Shown piece after piece: positions 26,436-34,563 of a stretch of DNA of 64,000 nt. The position numbers and the translations under genes were made by a program. The number at the start of each line of letters is the position of its first letter. Position 1 is the first letter of the stretch. The notes under the pieces were generated by a model that worked only from the letters and a program-made list of their open reading frames with translations, ran no database searches and was not told where the DNA came from. The stretch spans positions 62,001 to 126,000 of the forward strand of contig NZ_ABOX02000013.1 of the NCBI RefSeq assembly GCF_000172555.1, read 5' to 3'. The stretch comes from Pedosphaera parvula Ellin514. Lineage in GTDB: Bacteria; Verrucomicrobiota; Verrucomicrobiia; Limisphaerales; Pedosphaeraceae.

Positions 26436-26461
26436 AAGGCGCGGAGAAGGTCCGCGCCTTT
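26436..26461. terminator. Strong bidirectional intrinsic terminator
   Basis: A perfect 10-bp stem AAGGCGCGGA/TCCGCGCCTT encloses a five-base loop (GAAGG). It is preceded by A-runs and followed by TTT. It lies between the convergent DUF6941-like gene and nagB and can serve both. Confidence 0.8.
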
Positions 26462-26487
26462 GAACCAATCAAAACCATTTAGTCTTC

Positions 26488-27273
26488 CTAGAGCAAGCTG
26501 ATGGAGTCGGTGTCCACGAACATGGTGGCGTGGGGTTGCTTGCGAAGGATGGAGGCCGGGCAGGCGGTGCTGATGGGGCCTTGCAAGGCGTCCTTGATTG
26601 CCTGGGCTTTGCGTTTTTCCGGAGCGATGCAAATCACTTTTTTGGCTGAGCAAAGGGTGGGGATGGTCAAGGTCAGGGCATATTGTGGCACGGCATCCAT
26701 GCCAGGGAAATGACCTTCACCGACCTGCTGCAAACGACACTTTTCATCAAGCTTGGCGATGGTGACCTGACGTTTGTCTTCGAAGTTGGCGACCGGCGGA
26801 TCATTGAACGCCAGGTGACCGTTCTCGCCAACACCAAGGCAGCAGAGATCAATGGGTTGTGCCTTCAACAGCGCGGTATAACGGTCACACTCATCCATCG
26901 GGAGCAGGGCATCGCCTTCGAGGTAATGGAAGGCCCTGGGCTTGACGCGGCTTTCGACGCGTTCGCGCATGTAGCGGCGGAAACTGGCCTTGTGATCGCC
27001 GGAGATGCCGAGGTATTCATCCATGTGAAAGAGAGTGATCTTGGACCAATCAACCCCGCCGAGCTGGATGAGGGCTTCGAGAAATTTGATCTGGGAATTG
27101 CCCGTGGCAAGAATGGCGGCGGCCGAGCCTTTGGCGGCGAGCACTTCGCGCAGATAAGCCTGGACGACGCGGGCAACATCCTGCGAGAGGTCAGCCTGAC
27201 TCGCATAGACGCGCACAGGCAGTGCATCGACTTGAAATGTTTTGACGGGCATTACTGAGGATACAGTGGTCAT
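26488..27273 (-). CDS. nagB: Glucosamine-6-phosphate deaminase
   Basis: The product is 261 residues, standard for NagB. Motifs: 'ILATGNSQIKFLEALI' (phosphate loop), 'LFHMDEYLGISGDHKASFRRYM' (with the general-base Asp), and 'LGVGENGHLAFNDPP' (GxGxxGHxxFN). It converts glucosamine 6-phosphate to fructose 6-phosphate and ammonia in amino-sugar catabolism. A later start at the second Met (27252) is possible. No nagA or uptake gene is next to it. Confidence 0.92.
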   Translation of the reverse strand: MTTVSSVMPVKTFQVDALPVRVYASQADLSQDVARVVQAYLREVLAAKGSAAAILATGNSQIKFLEALIQLGGVDWSKITLFHMDEYLGISGDHKASFRRYMRERVESRVKPRAFHYLEGDALLPMDECDRYTALLKAQPIDLCCLGVGENGHLAFNDPPVANFEDKRQVTIAKLDEKCRLQQVGEGHFPGMDAVPQYALTLTIPTLCSAKKVICIAPEKRKAQAIKDALQGPISTACPASILRKQPHATMFVDTDSISLL

Positions 27274-27422
27274 GACATTAAATTTTCTTCGTTACAACCC
27301 GCAAACATTAGGTAAAGGCGGCGCGGGATGCAAGAGTCGGGTAAAGGACCGAAAACCAGGCATGATTGGGCAAGCCGTCCGGCGTGTATTTTCCGGGATC
27401 ACTGTTTATCCAAAACCAGAAT

Positions 27423-28739
27423 TCACTTCGCGACTGGGGAGTCTTGCAAAGATGCGGCTTCAACTCTTTTTAATAGAGTGCATTTAGGATCAAGCGTTCT
27501 GGCAAGGTCGGTAAACCTTTTACACTCTTCAAGGTTGCCACGTCGCTTCTCTGCAATCGCTATGTGGCAGGCATCGCCAGCCTTGGATTCGTTATCGGAA
27601 TGTTTTTCCATGGCCTCTTTGAGCAACGCGATGCCTTCGTTCAGGCGGCCCATTTCCACAAGCACGGTTCCGCGGGTGCCTCGATAAGCCGGGACAAAGG
27701 GAAGTTCCACCAAAACCGCCTCGGAGAAGCGATCGGCTTCCTTGATTAGTGCTTCGCCGCCAAGAAAAGAGTTCGCATAGGCAATGTTATTGAGCATGAG
27801 ACAGCGGTAGTTTGCGGGAAGATTGGGACGATTTAATACGTCCAGAAAGACATCGCGGGCTTCCGTGAACCGTTCAGCGGCGAGCAGCGTTGCGCCCAGA
27901 CAAGAGAGGAGGGGGAGATTGTCAGGATAAAGATTAAGTCCTGTGTGCAAGATTTCATAAGCCTTGCCAAAGTTTTTTTCCTGAAGAGCCTTTTGGCCTT
28001 CGGCATTATAATAACCCAGTGGTTTTAGAGCAATTTCGTTATCGGATAGATGCAAGGTTTTCCAGATGCTGAGCCCGTCATTTGGAATGTCTCCGAAAAC
28101 TGTGTGGATGCGGCGCGGCCACAGGTTGAAAGTAAATAGGAATAGATTGGCGAGCAGGAACATGCTGGCTGGCTGGATGCCGCCCATGACGTTGAAATTG
28201 AGGGCCTGTTCAGGGAATAACAGCAGGGTCACGCCAGCAAGCAGGAGGTTTGCCAGCGGGCCCGCAAAGATTGCCAGCAGTTCCTTCCGACGGTAGGCAA
28301 AAGTTGTCCGGTGCGCCCAGATGGCGAAACCACCGAAGGGAATAGAGTTGAATTGAAGGTTGAAGCCACAGAAGGACCTTTCATAAACGGTGGCGCCCAA
28401 GCCGATGATCACATGATAAACACGGCACCCGCAGGCCTGCGCGGCGAAAGCATGGCCGAATTCGTGCGGCAAAGTTGTCGGGATCATCAAAACGTAAAAG
28501 AGGAGCAGATTTAGCAGAAACATTCCGAATGTTTTATCTGCGGGCAACCAAAGAAATAGTAGAGAGATAATTCCGCACATCGCATAGGCCGCGAGGGTGC
28601 GTTTATAGGCTCCCTTTGTGACTTCCAGCCAACATTCCGGGCAACGGCGCAGGACGCGGCTACTGTGCGGAACTTCAATGCGATAGAAAGCTCCCTCGAT
28701 GGAGGTTTCAGTGCCGCAGCGATCGCACTTGATGGACAT
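27423..28739 (-). CDS. Membrane M50-type zinc protease fused to TPR-like repeats
   Basis: The start at 28739 avoids overlap with the upstream gene and gives 438 residues. The N-terminus has a zinc-ribbon-like pair of CxxC motifs ('CDRCGT', 'CPECW'). Membrane helices follow, with the M50/site-2-protease motif HEFGH at 92-96 and a second motif region around 'AGPLANLLLAG' and 'NLWPRRIHTVFGDIPNDG', where an Asp is expected. The C-terminal half (~245-438) is helical TPR-like ('NLYPDNLPLLSCLGATLLAAERFTEA', 'GTVLVEMGRLNEGIALLKEA'). It probably performs intramembrane proteolysis; the repeats may select partners. It is the last of three minus-strand genes with ygfZ-like and ugpC-like. Confidence 0.8.
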   Translation of the reverse strand: MSIKCDRCGTETSIEGAFYRIEVPHSSRVLRRCPECWLEVTKGAYKRTLAAYAMCGIISLLFLWLPADKTFGMFLLNLLLFYVLMIPTTLPHEFGHAFAAQACGCRVYHVIIGLGATVYERSFCGFNLQFNSIPFGGFAIWAHRTTFAYRRKELLAIFAGPLANLLLAGVTLLLFPEQALNFNVMGGIQPASMFLLANLFLFTFNLWPRRIHTVFGDIPNDGLSIWKTLHLSDNEIALKPLGYYNAEGQKALQEKNFGKAYEILHTGLNLYPDNLPLLSCLGATLLAAERFTEARDVFLDVLNRPNLPANYRCLMLNNIAYANSFLGGEALIKEADRFSEAVLVELPFVPAYRGTRGTVLVEMGRLNEGIALLKEAMEKHSDNESKAGDACHIAIAEKRRGNLEECKRFTDLARTLDPKCTLLKRVEAASLQDSPVAK

Positions 28740-28758
28740 GAGTGATGGAAATGCGATT

Positions 28759-29850
28759 TTAAGCGGGTTTGAACGGAAACTCCACGATGTGGGAGGAAAA
28801 CTCACCTTCGCCAGTGCGAAGAATTAATTCCGAGCCGATCTGGTTTGCTTCCTTGCGGACGTAGCCGAGAGCGAAGTTGCCGTTGAGCTTGGAGGAGGAA
28901 ACGGCGCTGGTGATGTAGCCGACTTCCTTGCCGTCGTGGAACAGTTTGTCGCCTTTTGCTGGCAGGGTTTTAAGTTTGTCATCGAGTCGCAGGCCGCGGA
29001 GGGCTTTGGCGACCTGCCCGTAAGTGCGAATGCGGGCGATGACTTCCTGGCCGATGTAACAACCTTTGGAATAGCTGATGGCGCGCGCCTCGATGGCTTC
29101 GGGGGCGAGATTGGTTTCATCCATGTCGGCACCGAAGCGTGGCAGGCCGGCTTCGATGCGGGCACGCTCCAACGCTGTCCAACCGCCTGCGGAGCCGCCT
29201 TGTTGTTTGGCCGCCGCGATGAGCTTATCGGCTACCGCGCCGAGTGCAGGCGTGGGCACGAAGAGGTCGAAACCAACTCCGCCGGTTCGCGGGTGGTTCA
29301 TCAAATAGATTTCGCCGAGGTTTGGGTTGTTGATCGAGGTTAACGTGAGCGGTTGGGCGGGAATTTCCAAGTCGAGTCCCAGACTGCGAATCGCAGCTTC
29401 CGATTTCGGACCTTGAATGCTGAGTTGTCCATAAGCGGCAGCGACATCAATGATCTGAACATCATCGGCAATGATATATTTCTCGAGGCGTTCGGAGACA
29501 ACTTTGGTCAAGCCGGGTTCGAAGTCGAGGAGTAGTTCATCCTTCAAGGCATAGATGTTGAGGTCGCTCTGCAATTTGCCTTTGGCTGTTACCAGCGCGG
29601 CATAACAGCCTGTGCCTGTGCGCAAGCCTTGAACATTATTGGTAACCTGCCCGTGCAGGAAGCGCACGCGATCGGCACCGGTGAGGCATATGCGGCTCCG
29701 AAAACTGAGATCCAGCACGGCGGCGCTTTCATGCAGCGCGCGGTATTCAGAAACAGGATCGCCATAATGGTCGACCACTTCCATGCCGCTTACTTCTGTG
29801 AAGACAGCGTTTAGTCCGTGATGAAATTCATGTAAAGCCAGTGCTTCCAT
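28759..29850 (-). CDS. ygfZ: Folate-binding YgfZ/GcvT-family protein
   Basis: The start at 29850 ('MEALALHEFHHG') is used; the frame to 30051 runs antisense through the next gene and is rejected. The product is 363 residues. The aminomethyltransferase-like N-domain has 'LTGADRVRFLHGQVTNNV' and 'ERLEKYIIADDVQI'. The YgfZ signature 'KGCYIGQEVIAR' is intact, placing it with the iron-sulphur-cluster-assembly factors rather than GcvT proper; no glycine-cleavage partners are nearby. Spacing to the M50 gene is 19 bases. Confidence 0.9.
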   Translation of the reverse strand: MEALALHEFHHGLNAVFTEVSGMEVVDHYGDPVSEYRALHESAAVLDLSFRSRICLTGADRVRFLHGQVTNNVQGLRTGTGCYAALVTAKGKLQSDLNIYALKDELLLDFEPGLTKVVSERLEKYIIADDVQIIDVAAAYGQLSIQGPKSEAAIRSLGLDLEIPAQPLTLTSINNPNLGEIYLMNHPRTGGVGFDLFVPTPALGAVADKLIAAAKQQGGSAGGWTALERARIEAGLPRFGADMDETNLAPEAIEARAISYSKGCYIGQEVIARIRTYGQVAKALRGLRLDDKLKTLPAKGDKLFHDGKEVGYITSAVSSSKLNGNFALGYVRKEANQIGSELILRTGEGEFSSHIVEFPFKPA

Positions 29851-29893
29851 AAAGTGAATGTAAGGGTTCAGGGGAGTGGCCGCACAGAAAATT

Positions 29894-31018
29894 TTAGAGG
29901 ATGACCATTCCGGTGTTCGGATCGAAGAAGTGTGCGTGATGCAGATCGAAGAGGAAATTGGCAGATTGGCCAGGGGACGCGGAGCTGGCAGCAGCGGTGC
30001 GTACGGTGAAGGAAGTTGCGCCGAGTTTGGCGTAGAGATAGGTTTCCGCACCCATCGATTCGGCTAGTTCGATTGTGGCAGAGACAATCCAATTGGTATT
30101 AGCTCCAGACGCAGGAGTTGCGTAACTAATATGCTCGGGACGAATGGCGAGAATAACTTCTTTGCCGATGCGGGTTTGTAAGCGATCCTCCAAGGCGCGG
30201 TCGAGGTTGAGAGTGATGTCTTGGGCGGTGTCGAATTGGAAGGAGAGTCCTTGAGCATCCCGGAGAATTCTTCCTTGAAAAATATTGATCGCAGGAGAGC
30301 CAATGAAGTTCGCGACAAACAAATTTGCCGGTTGGTTGTAGATGGTTGCCGGTTGGTCCACCTGTTGGAGAACGCCCTGTTTCATGACGGCGATGCGGTC
30401 GCCGAGGGCCATGGCTTCACTTTGATCGTGGGTGACGAATATCATCGTGCTGCCAAGCTGAGTGTGGAGCTTGTGAAGCTCCTTGCGCATCTGAAGGCGC
30501 ATGGGGGCGTCGAGATTGGAGAGTGGTTCGTCGAAGAGGAAAACCTTTGGCTTGCGCACGATAGCGCGGCCAAGCGCGACCCGTTGACGTTGGCCACCGG
30601 AAAGAGCTTCGGGCAGGCGATTGAGGCAATCCTTAATATCAAGCATCTCTGCTGCCTCGCGAACACGTTGGCCGATTTCCTTTTTGGGAAGCTTACGCAC
30701 TTGCAAGCCGAACGCCATGTTCTCGTAGGCGGTCATGTGCGGGTAGAGCGCGAAAGTTTGAAACACCATGGCCAGGTCGCGATCCTTCGGCGGAACGGTG
30801 TTGATGACTCTGCCGTCGATCGAAATGTTGCCGGTGGAAATTTCATCAAGGCCGGCAATCAGTCGGAGAGTGGTGGTCTTACCGCAGCCGGAAGGGCCGA
30901 CGAGCACGAGAAACTCGCGGTCTTCAACTGTCAGATTGAGGTTGTTTACCGCCGAAATGGCTTCACCTTTGGGACCCTTGAAGGTCTTGCCCAGGTTTTC
31001 GATGACAACGCGTGCCAT
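29894..31018 (-). CDS. ugpC: ABC transporter ATP-binding protein, UgpC/MsmK/MalK type
   Basis: The product is 374 residues. Nucleotide-binding domain: Walker A 'GPSGCGKTT', signature 'LSGGQRQRVALGRA', Walker B 'VFLFDEPLSNLD' and H-loop 'FVTHDQSEAMAL'. The C-terminal regulatory TOBE/OB domain is typical of the carbohydrate-importer ATPases ('VILAIRPEHI'). No permease or binding-protein genes are adjacent, so it probably serves several sugar ABC importers encoded elsewhere, as MsmK does in other bacteria. The last residues ('FFDPNTGMVIL') are intact. Confidence 0.93.
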   Translation of the reverse strand: MARVVIENLGKTFKGPKGEAISAVNNLNLTVEDREFLVLVGPSGCGKTTTLRLIAGLDEISTGNISIDGRVINTVPPKDRDLAMVFQTFALYPHMTAYENMAFGLQVRKLPKKEIGQRVREAAEMLDIKDCLNRLPEALSGGQRQRVALGRAIVRKPKVFLFDEPLSNLDAPMRLQMRKELHKLHTQLGSTMIFVTHDQSEAMALGDRIAVMKQGVLQQVDQPATIYNQPANLFVANFIGSPAINIFQGRILRDAQGLSFQFDTAQDITLNLDRALEDRLQTRIGKEVILAIRPEHISYATPASGANTNWIVSATIELAESMGAETYLYAKLGATSFTVRTAAASSASPGQSANFLFDLHHAHFFDPNTGMVIL

Positions 31019-31218
31019 GCCACATTTTTATTGGGCGCCAATGGAATGTCGAGATTGTCTTTAAGCGCGGGGGAAAGATATTTTGGCGTGAAAAGTAGAT
31101 TGATGGAAGTAAAACTTTTCGACCTTACATAGGCCATTGCATCTTTGTTTCAGAATGGTAATGTCCCTGACTCATAATTAATTGAGTTTTGAAGATTATC
31201 TAAAGAACAAGAGATACC

Positions 31219-32442
31219 ATGAATCTGGATACGCTTTATTCTGAACTGACATTAAAAAACAAAGCCAAGCTAGTGCTGCTGGTGATGGATGGACTTGGCG
31301 ACCTGGCCACTAAGGGGCAGGGGCATCTAACACCTCTCGAAGCGGCAAAGACTCCCAATCTAGACGCTCTGGCGAAGGACGCAGCACAAGGCCGCATGAT
31401 CCCCGTAGCTCCCGGCATCACTCCCGGCAGTGGACCTGGGCATCTGGCGCTCTTTGGCTACGATCCGCTTGAGTTTCAAGTGGGCCGCGGTGTGATCGAG
31501 GCCCTTGGGCTTGGAATTGAACTCAAGGCTGGCGACGTTGCTGCGCGGGCCAATTTCTGCACGCTGGATGGCAAAGGCATCGTGACGGATCGTCGTGCGG
31601 GAAGAATTGAAACCGCTGTTTGTGAAGAGCTGTGCGAATTACTTTCCAAAAAAATCAAAAAGATCGGCACCACCGAAGTCATCATCAAAGCGGGCAAGGG
31701 CCATCGCTTTGTGGTGGTGTTCCGCGGCAAAGGTCTGGAAGGCCCACTGACCGATGCCGATCCGCATCACGAAGGGGCGCCGATTCCTTCTGCTGTGCCA
31801 GTGAATAAAAAATCGGCCAAGGCCAAAAAGGCAGCCGATCTGGTGAAGCAATTCTATAAATTGGCGTTGCCGATCATCGCCAAAAAACATCCTGCGAATG
31901 GTTTCCTCATGCGCGGTATCGCGCACCAGCCGCACATTCCCACTTTCGAAGAGCGTTATTTGCTCAAGCCCGCATGCATCGCTGTCTATCCCATGTACAA
32001 GGGTTTGGCTCAATTGGTTGGCATGACCAAGCTGGAGGGAACGCAGACCATCGCTGAGCAATTCGAGCGTTGTGTCGCGGAATACGACAACTACGACTAC
32101 TTCTTCATCCATTATAAATACACTGATATGTACGGCGAAGATGGAAACTTTGATGCCAAGAAAAAAGCCATTGAAGAATTCGATGCTGCCTTGCCAATAC
32201 TGTTGAAGAAGAACCCTGACGTGCTGGCCATCACAGGAGATCACTCCACTCCGTGCGCCGCAAAAGGTCATTCATGGCATCCGCAGCCGGTGTTGCTCTC
32301 CTCGGAATTGTCCGGCTGGGACAAGCTGGAACGCTTTACTGAAACGGGTGCCAATGGTGGATCGCTCGGAATTTTTGAAGCGAAATTTTTGATGCGCTTA
32401 ATGCAGGCGAATGCAAAAATGTTCGACAAGTTCGGCGCTTAA
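31219..32442 (+). CDS. apgM: 2,3-bisphosphoglycerate-independent phosphoglycerate mutase, archaeal type
   Basis: The product is 407 residues. The alkaline-phosphatase-superfamily core has metal-binding 'VLLVMDGLGDLA', the Ser nucleophile region 'GITPGSGPGHLALFGYDP', 'ARANFCTLDGKGIVTDRRAGRI', and near the end 'LAITGDHSTPCAAKGHSWHP'. This is the ApgM family rather than the longer GpmI. It interconverts 3- and 2-phosphoglycerate in glycolysis. It is divergent from ugpC and followed by a weak terminator-like hairpin. Confidence 0.95.
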   Translation: MNLDTLYSELTLKNKAKLVLLVMDGLGDLATKGQGHLTPLEAAKTPNLDALAKDAAQGRMIPVAPGITPGSGPGHLALFGYDPLEFQVGRGVIEALGLGIELKAGDVAARANFCTLDGKGIVTDRRAGRIETAVCEELCELLSKKIKKIGTTEVIIKAGKGHRFVVVFRGKGLEGPLTDADPHHEGAPIPSAVPVNKKSAKAKKAADLVKQFYKLALPIIAKKHPANGFLMRGIAHQPHIPTFEERYLLKPACIAVYPMYKGLAQLVGMTKLEGTQTIAEQFERCVAEYDNYDYFFIHYKYTDMYGEDGNFDAKKKAIEEFDAALPILLKKNPDVLAITGDHSTPCAAKGHSWHPQPVLLSSELSGWDKLERFTETGANGGSLGIFEAKFLMRLMQANAKMFDKFGA

Positions 32443-32468
32443 AAACGTTCCTCGTTGAAAAAAAATAT

Positions 32469-32502
32469 CGCCTTCATGTAAAAAAAAGATTGCACGAAGG
32501 CG
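32469..32502 (+). terminator. Possible terminator hairpin
   Basis: CGCCTTC (32469-32475) and GAAGGCG (32496-32502) are perfect inverted repeats separated by a long A-rich loop. They are followed by AAAATTATTTTT. The long loop makes it a weak candidate for ending apgM transcription. Confidence 0.4.
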
Positions 32503-32603
32503 AAAATTATTTTTGATTGATGAAAATAGTACTGGTCAGGTGTGAAATTTATGTCTTAATCAAATCAATGAATCAAACCACTAACTGATCGGAGGTGAGT
32601 TTC

Positions 32604-32651
32604 GTGGCTGCTAAGAAAAAAGCAAAGAAAGCTGTTAAGAAAAAAAAGTAA
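32604..32651 (+). CDS. 15-residue Lys/Ala-rich peptide ORF
   Basis: A GTG start at 32604 is preceded by a strong Shine-Dalgarno sequence GGAGGTGA ending five bases before it. The frame encodes MAAKKKAKKAVKKKK and stops at TAA. The composition matches tails of histone H1-like (Hc1-type) proteins. It may be a real small basic peptide, a leader peptide for the downstream exonuclease gene, or the remnant of a longer Lys-rich protein. The ribosome-binding site is the best I saw in the window for so short a frame. Confidence 0.45.
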   Translation: MAAKKKAKKAVKKKK

Positions 32652-32737
32652 CGTTCAAATGAAATGCCAGGATGGAAAACCTGGTCCGTGTGACAGGTTT
32701 CCCATCCTGGTTGTCTGACCTCCCGGTTCTTCGCCCC

Positions 32738-33457
32738 ATGGCAACCATCGTATTTGATATCGAGACTTCTGCAGTGCCGCTGGAAAACTTTGATGAAGTA
32801 CAGCAGGAATATCTCTTTCGCGAATTGGAAAAAATCGAAGATGAAGTCCAGCGTGAAAACCGGCGCGCTGAAATTCTTCGCCAGTTCAGTCTCTGGCCGT
32901 TTACTGCACAGGTGGTGTGCATTGCCATGTTAAATGTCGATACGGTGCGGGGCCAGGTGTTGTTTACGGCTGATGACTATGATGAAGATGAGGTCCAGGC
33001 CGGTCCCGTGGAATTTGTTCCCTGCGTGGATGAAGTCGAATTGCTGACTGCCTTTTGGGATGTGGCTCAGCATTATGATTCAGTGGTCACATTTAATGGG
33101 CGCGGTTTTGATGTTCCCTTCCTGTACCTGCGCTCGGCAGCGTTAAACGTCCCTATCACGCGCAAGAACTGGCTGGGATATCGTTATGCGGTCGAGCCTC
33201 ATTGTGACCTTGCAGAACAACTTACTTTTTATGGTGTGAGCGGTCGCGAGGGGGCGGCGCGGCGGTTTAATCTGGATTTTTATTGCAAGATTTTCGGGAT
33301 CGAATCACCCAAGAGCCATGGCGTCACCGGCATGGATGTCAGCAACATGATGGCTGAGGGGCGTTATCGGGAAATAGCAGAGTATTGCCTGCGTGACGTG
33401 CATGCCACGGTTCTTCTCTACCGTATTTGGAAAGAGCGCCTGGCCGGCATCAAGTAA
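32738..33457 (+). CDS. 3'-5' exonuclease of the PolB-like (DnaQ fold) family
   Basis: The start at 32738 ('MATIVFDIETS') is chosen because the exonuclease motif begins there; 239 residues. ExoI 'VFDIETS' (D7, E9), ExoII 'SVVTFNGRGFDVPFLYLRS', and ExoIII 'AEYCLRDVHATVLLY' (YxxxD-like) are present, as in the predicted 3'-5' exonucleases related to DNA polymerase B. It is probably involved in DNA repair or RNA processing. It lies upstream of the HpnG-like gene with 22 bases between. Confidence 0.85.
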   Translation: MATIVFDIETSAVPLENFDEVQQEYLFRELEKIEDEVQRENRRAEILRQFSLWPFTAQVVCIAMLNVDTVRGQVLFTADDYDEDEVQAGPVEFVPCVDEVELLTAFWDVAQHYDSVVTFNGRGFDVPFLYLRSAALNVPITRKNWLGYRYAVEPHCDLAEQLTFYGVSGREGAARRFNLDFYCKIFGIESPKSHGVTGMDVSNMMAEGRYREIAEYCLRDVHATVLLYRIWKERLAGIK

Positions 33458-33479
33458 CTGGTCCATCATTCATATCCTC

Positions 33480-34136
33480 GTGGGTTCATCGTCTTCAATA
33501 GATCCAGCAGCGCGGGTGCTGGTATGTTTTGCAGTAAAGGAAGAAGCAAAATTCTTTGTCACTACTCAATGCGAGCGCATTATTACTGGAATGGGAGTGA
33601 GGAACGCGACCAAGGGTATTGAGGGTGCCTTATCGAAAAACAAACCAGACCTGGTTTTGACCACCGGTTTCGCAGGAGGGCTTAATCCCAGACTTAAGAC
33701 CGGCTCAGTTGTCTTTGAGGAGGATGAGGATGCCGGTTTACGCTCTCTACTGACAGGATTGAATGCAACTCCGGTACGCTTCCACTGTGCTGACAGAGTG
33801 GCTGTCACCTCGGCGGAGAAGAAGGCGCTTTGGGTCGCCACTGGAGCCGATGTGGTGGAAATGGAATCATCGATCATTCGCAAGGTCTGTCGCGCGCAAA
33901 AGATTCCCAGCGCTACCATCAGAGTGATCTCCGATGCCGCTGATGAAGACCTGCCGCTGGACTTCAATGCCTTGATGACCCCTGACGAGCGTATTGATTT
34001 TGGAAAGCTTGCCTGGAAGTTGATGTGCGGCCCACAAAAAATTCCGCAGTTGATGCAGTTTCAGAAGCGCACGATTGCCGCCGCGCGCAATTTGGCGGAT
34101 GTGCTGGAGAAGCTATTGTTGGCCCGACGACGTTGA
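33480..34136 (+). CDS. Nucleoside phosphorylase-superfamily protein, HpnG-like
   Basis: The GTG at 33480 avoids overlap with the exonuclease and gives 218 residues; the frame reaches back to 33393. Motifs: 'RVLVCFAVKEEAKFF', 'ITGMGVRNATKGI', 'DLVLTTGFAGGLNP', 'VVEMESSIIRKVCRAQKIP' and 'VISDAADEDLPLDF', as in MTA/SAH nucleosidase-type phosphorylases. Because HpnD- and HpnK-like genes follow on the other strand, it is best compared with HpnG, which releases adenine from adenosylhopane. That functional link is an inference. The stop overlaps the end of the EamA-like gene by 24 bases, tail to tail. Confidence 0.75.
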   Translation: MGSSSSIDPAARVLVCFAVKEEAKFFVTTQCERIITGMGVRNATKGIEGALSKNKPDLVLTTGFAGGLNPRLKTGSVVFEEDEDAGLRSLLTGLNATPVRFHCADRVAVTSAEKKALWVATGADVVEMESSIIRKVCRAQKIPSATIRVISDAADEDLPLDFNALMTPDERIDFGKLAWKLMCGPQKIPQLMQFQKRTIAAARNLADVLEKLLLARRR

Positions 34137-34562
34137 AGTGGCCGAGGAAGCAGGTTGCTGCTTTTTGGATTCCTGCAATTTCTCGCTATAGGTAATCAAG
34201 CCTGCACCAATGACAATCAGGCAGACGCCGCCCCACCGCAATGGTGAAACGTGTTCGCCCAAAACAAATTTCGCCGCGATGGTTGTGAACACGAATCCCA
34301 ACGCCGTGAGTGGCCAGATAAAGCTGACATCCCCGCCTTTGGACATCAAAACCAAAAGGCAGCCAAAGAAGAGCGCCTCAAAAAATACTCCCAAAATAAT
34401 GTTGCCGTTGGTAATGCCACGCTTAATCACGCGCAGCACTTCCTGCACGGAAATTTTTTCAACGTCGCCGACCTGTTTGAGACCTTTGTTGAGATAAACA
34501 ACGCCGACGGCTTCCAGTGTCAGACCAATCAGCAAGATAAAGATTAATTTGGTTACGCTCAC
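34113..34562 (-). CDS. EamA/SMR-like small multi-helix membrane protein
   Basis: The product is 149 residues with four to five membrane helices ('KLIFILLIGLTLEAVGVVYL', 'ILGVFFEALFFGCLLVLMS', 'FIWPLTALGFVFTTIAAKFVL', 'RWGGVCLIVIGAGLIT'). This is the half-size EamA/DMT fold seen in lipid-carrier and drug transporters such as ArnE/ArnF-like proteins. The C-terminus is a Ser/Gln-rich tail. It is one base downstream of the HpnK-like gene, so it may handle a modified hopanoid or sugar lipid; that is inferred from context only. Confidence 0.75.
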   Translation of the reverse strand: MSVTKLIFILLIGLTLEAVGVVYLNKGLKQVGDVEKISVQEVLRVIKRGITNGNIILGVFFEALFFGCLLVLMSKGGDVSFIWPLTALGFVFTTIAAKFVLGEHVSPLRWGGVCLIVIGAGLITYSEKLQESKKQQPASSATSTSSGQQ

Positions 34563-34563
34563 G

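Noticed and set aside
28759-30051. Extended start of the ygfZ-like gene at 30051
   Set aside because: The extra 67 codons run antisense through the end of the ugpC-like gene and lack similarity to the family; the ATG at 29850 fits the usual N-terminus.
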